Below, piece after piece: positions 62,616 through 64,000 of a stretch of 64,000 nt of DNA. The notes beneath the pieces were generated by a model that was not told the DNA's origin, ran no database searches, and saw nothing but the letters and a program-made list of their open reading frames with translations. Every line of letters starts with the position of its first letter. The first letter of the stretch is position 1. The stretch comes from Lachnospiraceae bacterium. Its GTDB lineage: Bacteria > Bacillota_A > Clostridia > Lachnospirales > Lachnospiraceae. The position numbers and the translations under genes are program-made. The DNA lies in assembly GCA_017516285.1 (NCBI GenBank), contig JAFXDD010000022.1, forward strand, positions 1 to 64,000, written 5' to 3'.

Positions 62616-64000
62616 GCTTCTTCCTTTCTATAGCTGCCAGAATATTGTCTGCCATCACACGTCTGCCCGCCTCATTCAAATGCAGACCATCCAAATAATA
62701 CTGCTCCATAGTATCCTTGGTAATAATCTTCTGATGATAATTATCTACAAAGCCGATGCCCAGCTCACGGCACACCCGCTCTTCCTCCAGTACATACTCA
62801 GCCAGCAGATATGGACCTAATTCAGTAGTATCACAATATAAATTTCTGCCGTCCTGAACGATATAACAATACGTTGGAGAAGACACCCATATATTCATAT
62901 CAGGATATCTGTCCTTTAAAGCTAGAAGAATCTGCTCCAAGGTCTCTCCAAACTGCTCCGGGGGGATTTGAAGAACATAATCATTAACACCATGCTCTAT
63001 AATCAGGGTATGTGTCTTGTCAAAATCTATTTGAGATAAGGTTTCCAGCCTGCTCTCGTAATAATCCAGCTGACTTACCTTTTTTATTACACTTTTCTGT
63101 ACGGTAAAGTCCCCCGTAATAATACTGTCCGTAAGTTCTTCCATGGTGAGACTTTCCGCACTGAAGGTATCATAATAGTTCACATTGGAATTACAAAGGC
63201 TGGTACCCCCAAAGCCACCGTTAAATACCGTCTCTCCCAGTTCCTCAGAAAGCATTACATCCATTTCTTCCCCATAGTAATCATTGGCAATAATACTGTC
63301 TCCCATTAGAACCACCGGATACTCCAGTGAGCGGGTATCTCTCAACACAAAACTACAAAAAAGAAGACACAGCACCATGCCCAAAGAAACTCCTGCAGCT
63401 TTTACCAGCAACCCTTTGAGTCCGCCTTTTCGCAATTTTCGTATAAACCATTTGAGTTCATACCAGGCCAACATCCTGCGGGTGCCCTTTTGCTGCATAT
63501 GAATAAACATACGCTCCTCTTCCCCAACTCTGGCCTTATAATAAGGATTTTCCTCAAAATCAGGAAAGGTTTCCTTCATTTCCCTCTGCAATGCAGCCAG
63601 AAAGGCAATATCCTTTTTGCCCTCACTCTGTAAATATCCAAACATGGTATTTACATAAAATAGTATCGTAAATTTAAATTCTATTTCGTCATGATAGGTA
63701 TCCAGATAGCCAAAATCCCCGGCGTGCTTTAACATAATACGGGCGGCTTCCATACGATGGTAAAGACGATCCATATTAATGGTGTGTACCGTTGACTCCT
63801 GATGCTGATAATAAGCATACAACGGTTCATCGATATGCTCAAAATGCTTTGCCTGCAGTACAATTGCATTGGCAATGGCATTGTCCTCATAAAACATATG
63901 CTCCGGAAACTGCATGCCACAGTCATAAATCAAGCTTCTTCTATAAATCTTAATTACCAGACTGCCCGTATCCAAAATTAAAAGCTTGTATTTCTCTTCA
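62593..64000 (-). CDS. GT2 glycosyltransferase fused to a transmembrane helix and SGNH hydrolase (5' end outside window)
   Basis: The reading frame runs open past the right edge, so the N-terminus is missing. Numbering from the TTG at 63975: residues 1-75 are the C-terminal part of a GT2 domain (SLVIKIYRRSLI, FYEDNAIANAIVL, EPLYAYYQHQEST), followed by helices to about 185. A Lys/Arg-rich stretch (KLRKGGLKG) precedes one membrane helix (about 193-211). The rest is a complete SGNH domain: GDS with Ser227, GGFGGTSL, HGVND at 328-332, and DGLHLNEAG with Asp429 and His432. By the positive-inside rule the GT2 is cytoplasmic and the SGNH outside. Confidence 0.82.
   Translation of the reverse strand, partial: EEKYKLLILDTGSLVIKIYRRSLIYDCGMQFPEHMFYEDNAIANAIVLQAKHFEHIDEPLYAYYQHQESTVHTINMDRLYHRMEAARIMLKHAGDFGYLDTYHDEIEFKFTILFYVNTMFGYLQSEGKKDIAFLAALQREMKETFPDFEENPYYKARVGEEERMFIHMQQKGTRRMLAWYELKWFIRKLRKGGLKGLLVKAAGVSLGMVLCLLFCSFVLRDTRSLEYPVVLMGDSIIANDYYGEEMDVMLSEELGETVFNGGFGGTSLCNSNVNYYDTFSAESLTMEELTDSIITGDFTVQKSVIKKVSQLDYYESRLETLSQIDFDKTHTLIIEHGVNDYVLQIPPEQFGETLEQILLALKDRYPDMNIWVSSPTYCYIVQDGRNLYCDTTELGPYLLAEYVLEEERVCRELGIGFVDNYHQKIITKDTMEQYYLDGLHLNEAGRRVMADNILAAIERKKHVTGASF

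Overview
The window looks like chromosomal DNA of a Gram-positive, anaerobic, gut-type Clostridia member, most probably a Lachnospiraceae. This rests on the AGGAGG-type ribosome sites, the TTGACA/TATAAT promoters, the housekeeping genes and small lineage families (YerB/DUF3048, DUF6145-like, AAA-ATPase/DUF1703, Rpn), and on the absence of any phage, plasmid or insertion-sequence gene. The genus is not determined. Most genes lie on the minus strand.

Left part (1-9000). A structured, gene-free stretch (1-375) is followed by a minus-strand operon of an old-yellow-enzyme-type FMN/Fe-S/FAD reductase and the two subunits of an aconitase-X dehydratase, which could act in sequence on a hydroxy acid. 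Then come the lipoprotein YerB, a CAT/E2-like acyltransferase with an altered active site, and a translationally coupled glycerolipid trio (PlsC-like, PAP2, diacylglycerol kinase-like).

Housekeeping core (9100-34700). greA-lysS, argF-birA-DUF6145-like-dusB, NfeD plus an SPFH protein, a GH88 unsaturated glucuronyl hydrolase with a divergent AraC regulator, a patch of nuclease-ATPase genes and gene relics (18218-21449), a SleB-type wall hydrolase, proC, an rRNA methyltransferase, pfkA, dnaE, metK, murA, an M23 LysM/G5 peptidase and a flavin reductase. Strong promoters precede greA, argF, nfeD and the AraC gene; hairpin terminators separate several units.

Sugar and propanediol region (34987-50238). 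An 88-residue protein is flanked by GC-rich hairpins. Next are L-rhamnose mutarotase, an Rpn nuclease, an esterase and an L-fucose/L-arabinose-isomerase-like enzyme with a divergent AraC regulator, then galE, a UDP-sugar pyrophosphorylase, an EamA transporter and an SseB-like protein. A complete B12-dependent diol dehydratase operon follows (three subunits, two reactivase subunits, cobalamin adenosyltransferase). No microcompartment shell gene is in the window, yet the medium subunit keeps an N-terminal encapsulation-type helix. The locus fits use of 1,2-propanediol from deoxy sugars.

Right part (50486-64000). hflK-hflC, a 420-bp intergenic stretch dense in inverted repeats, then a leftward surface-glycan cluster: GT2-SGNH fusion (cut by the window edge), GtrII-like and GtrB-like glucosyl-transfer proteins, acyltransferase-3, GT-C-like membrane proteins, an RffA/WecE-type sugar aminotransferase and two DUF6077-like membrane proteins. 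The most unusual items are the GT2-SGNH fusion, the gene-free structured elements at 163-357 and 52410-52806, and the aconitase-X/enoate-reductase operon.
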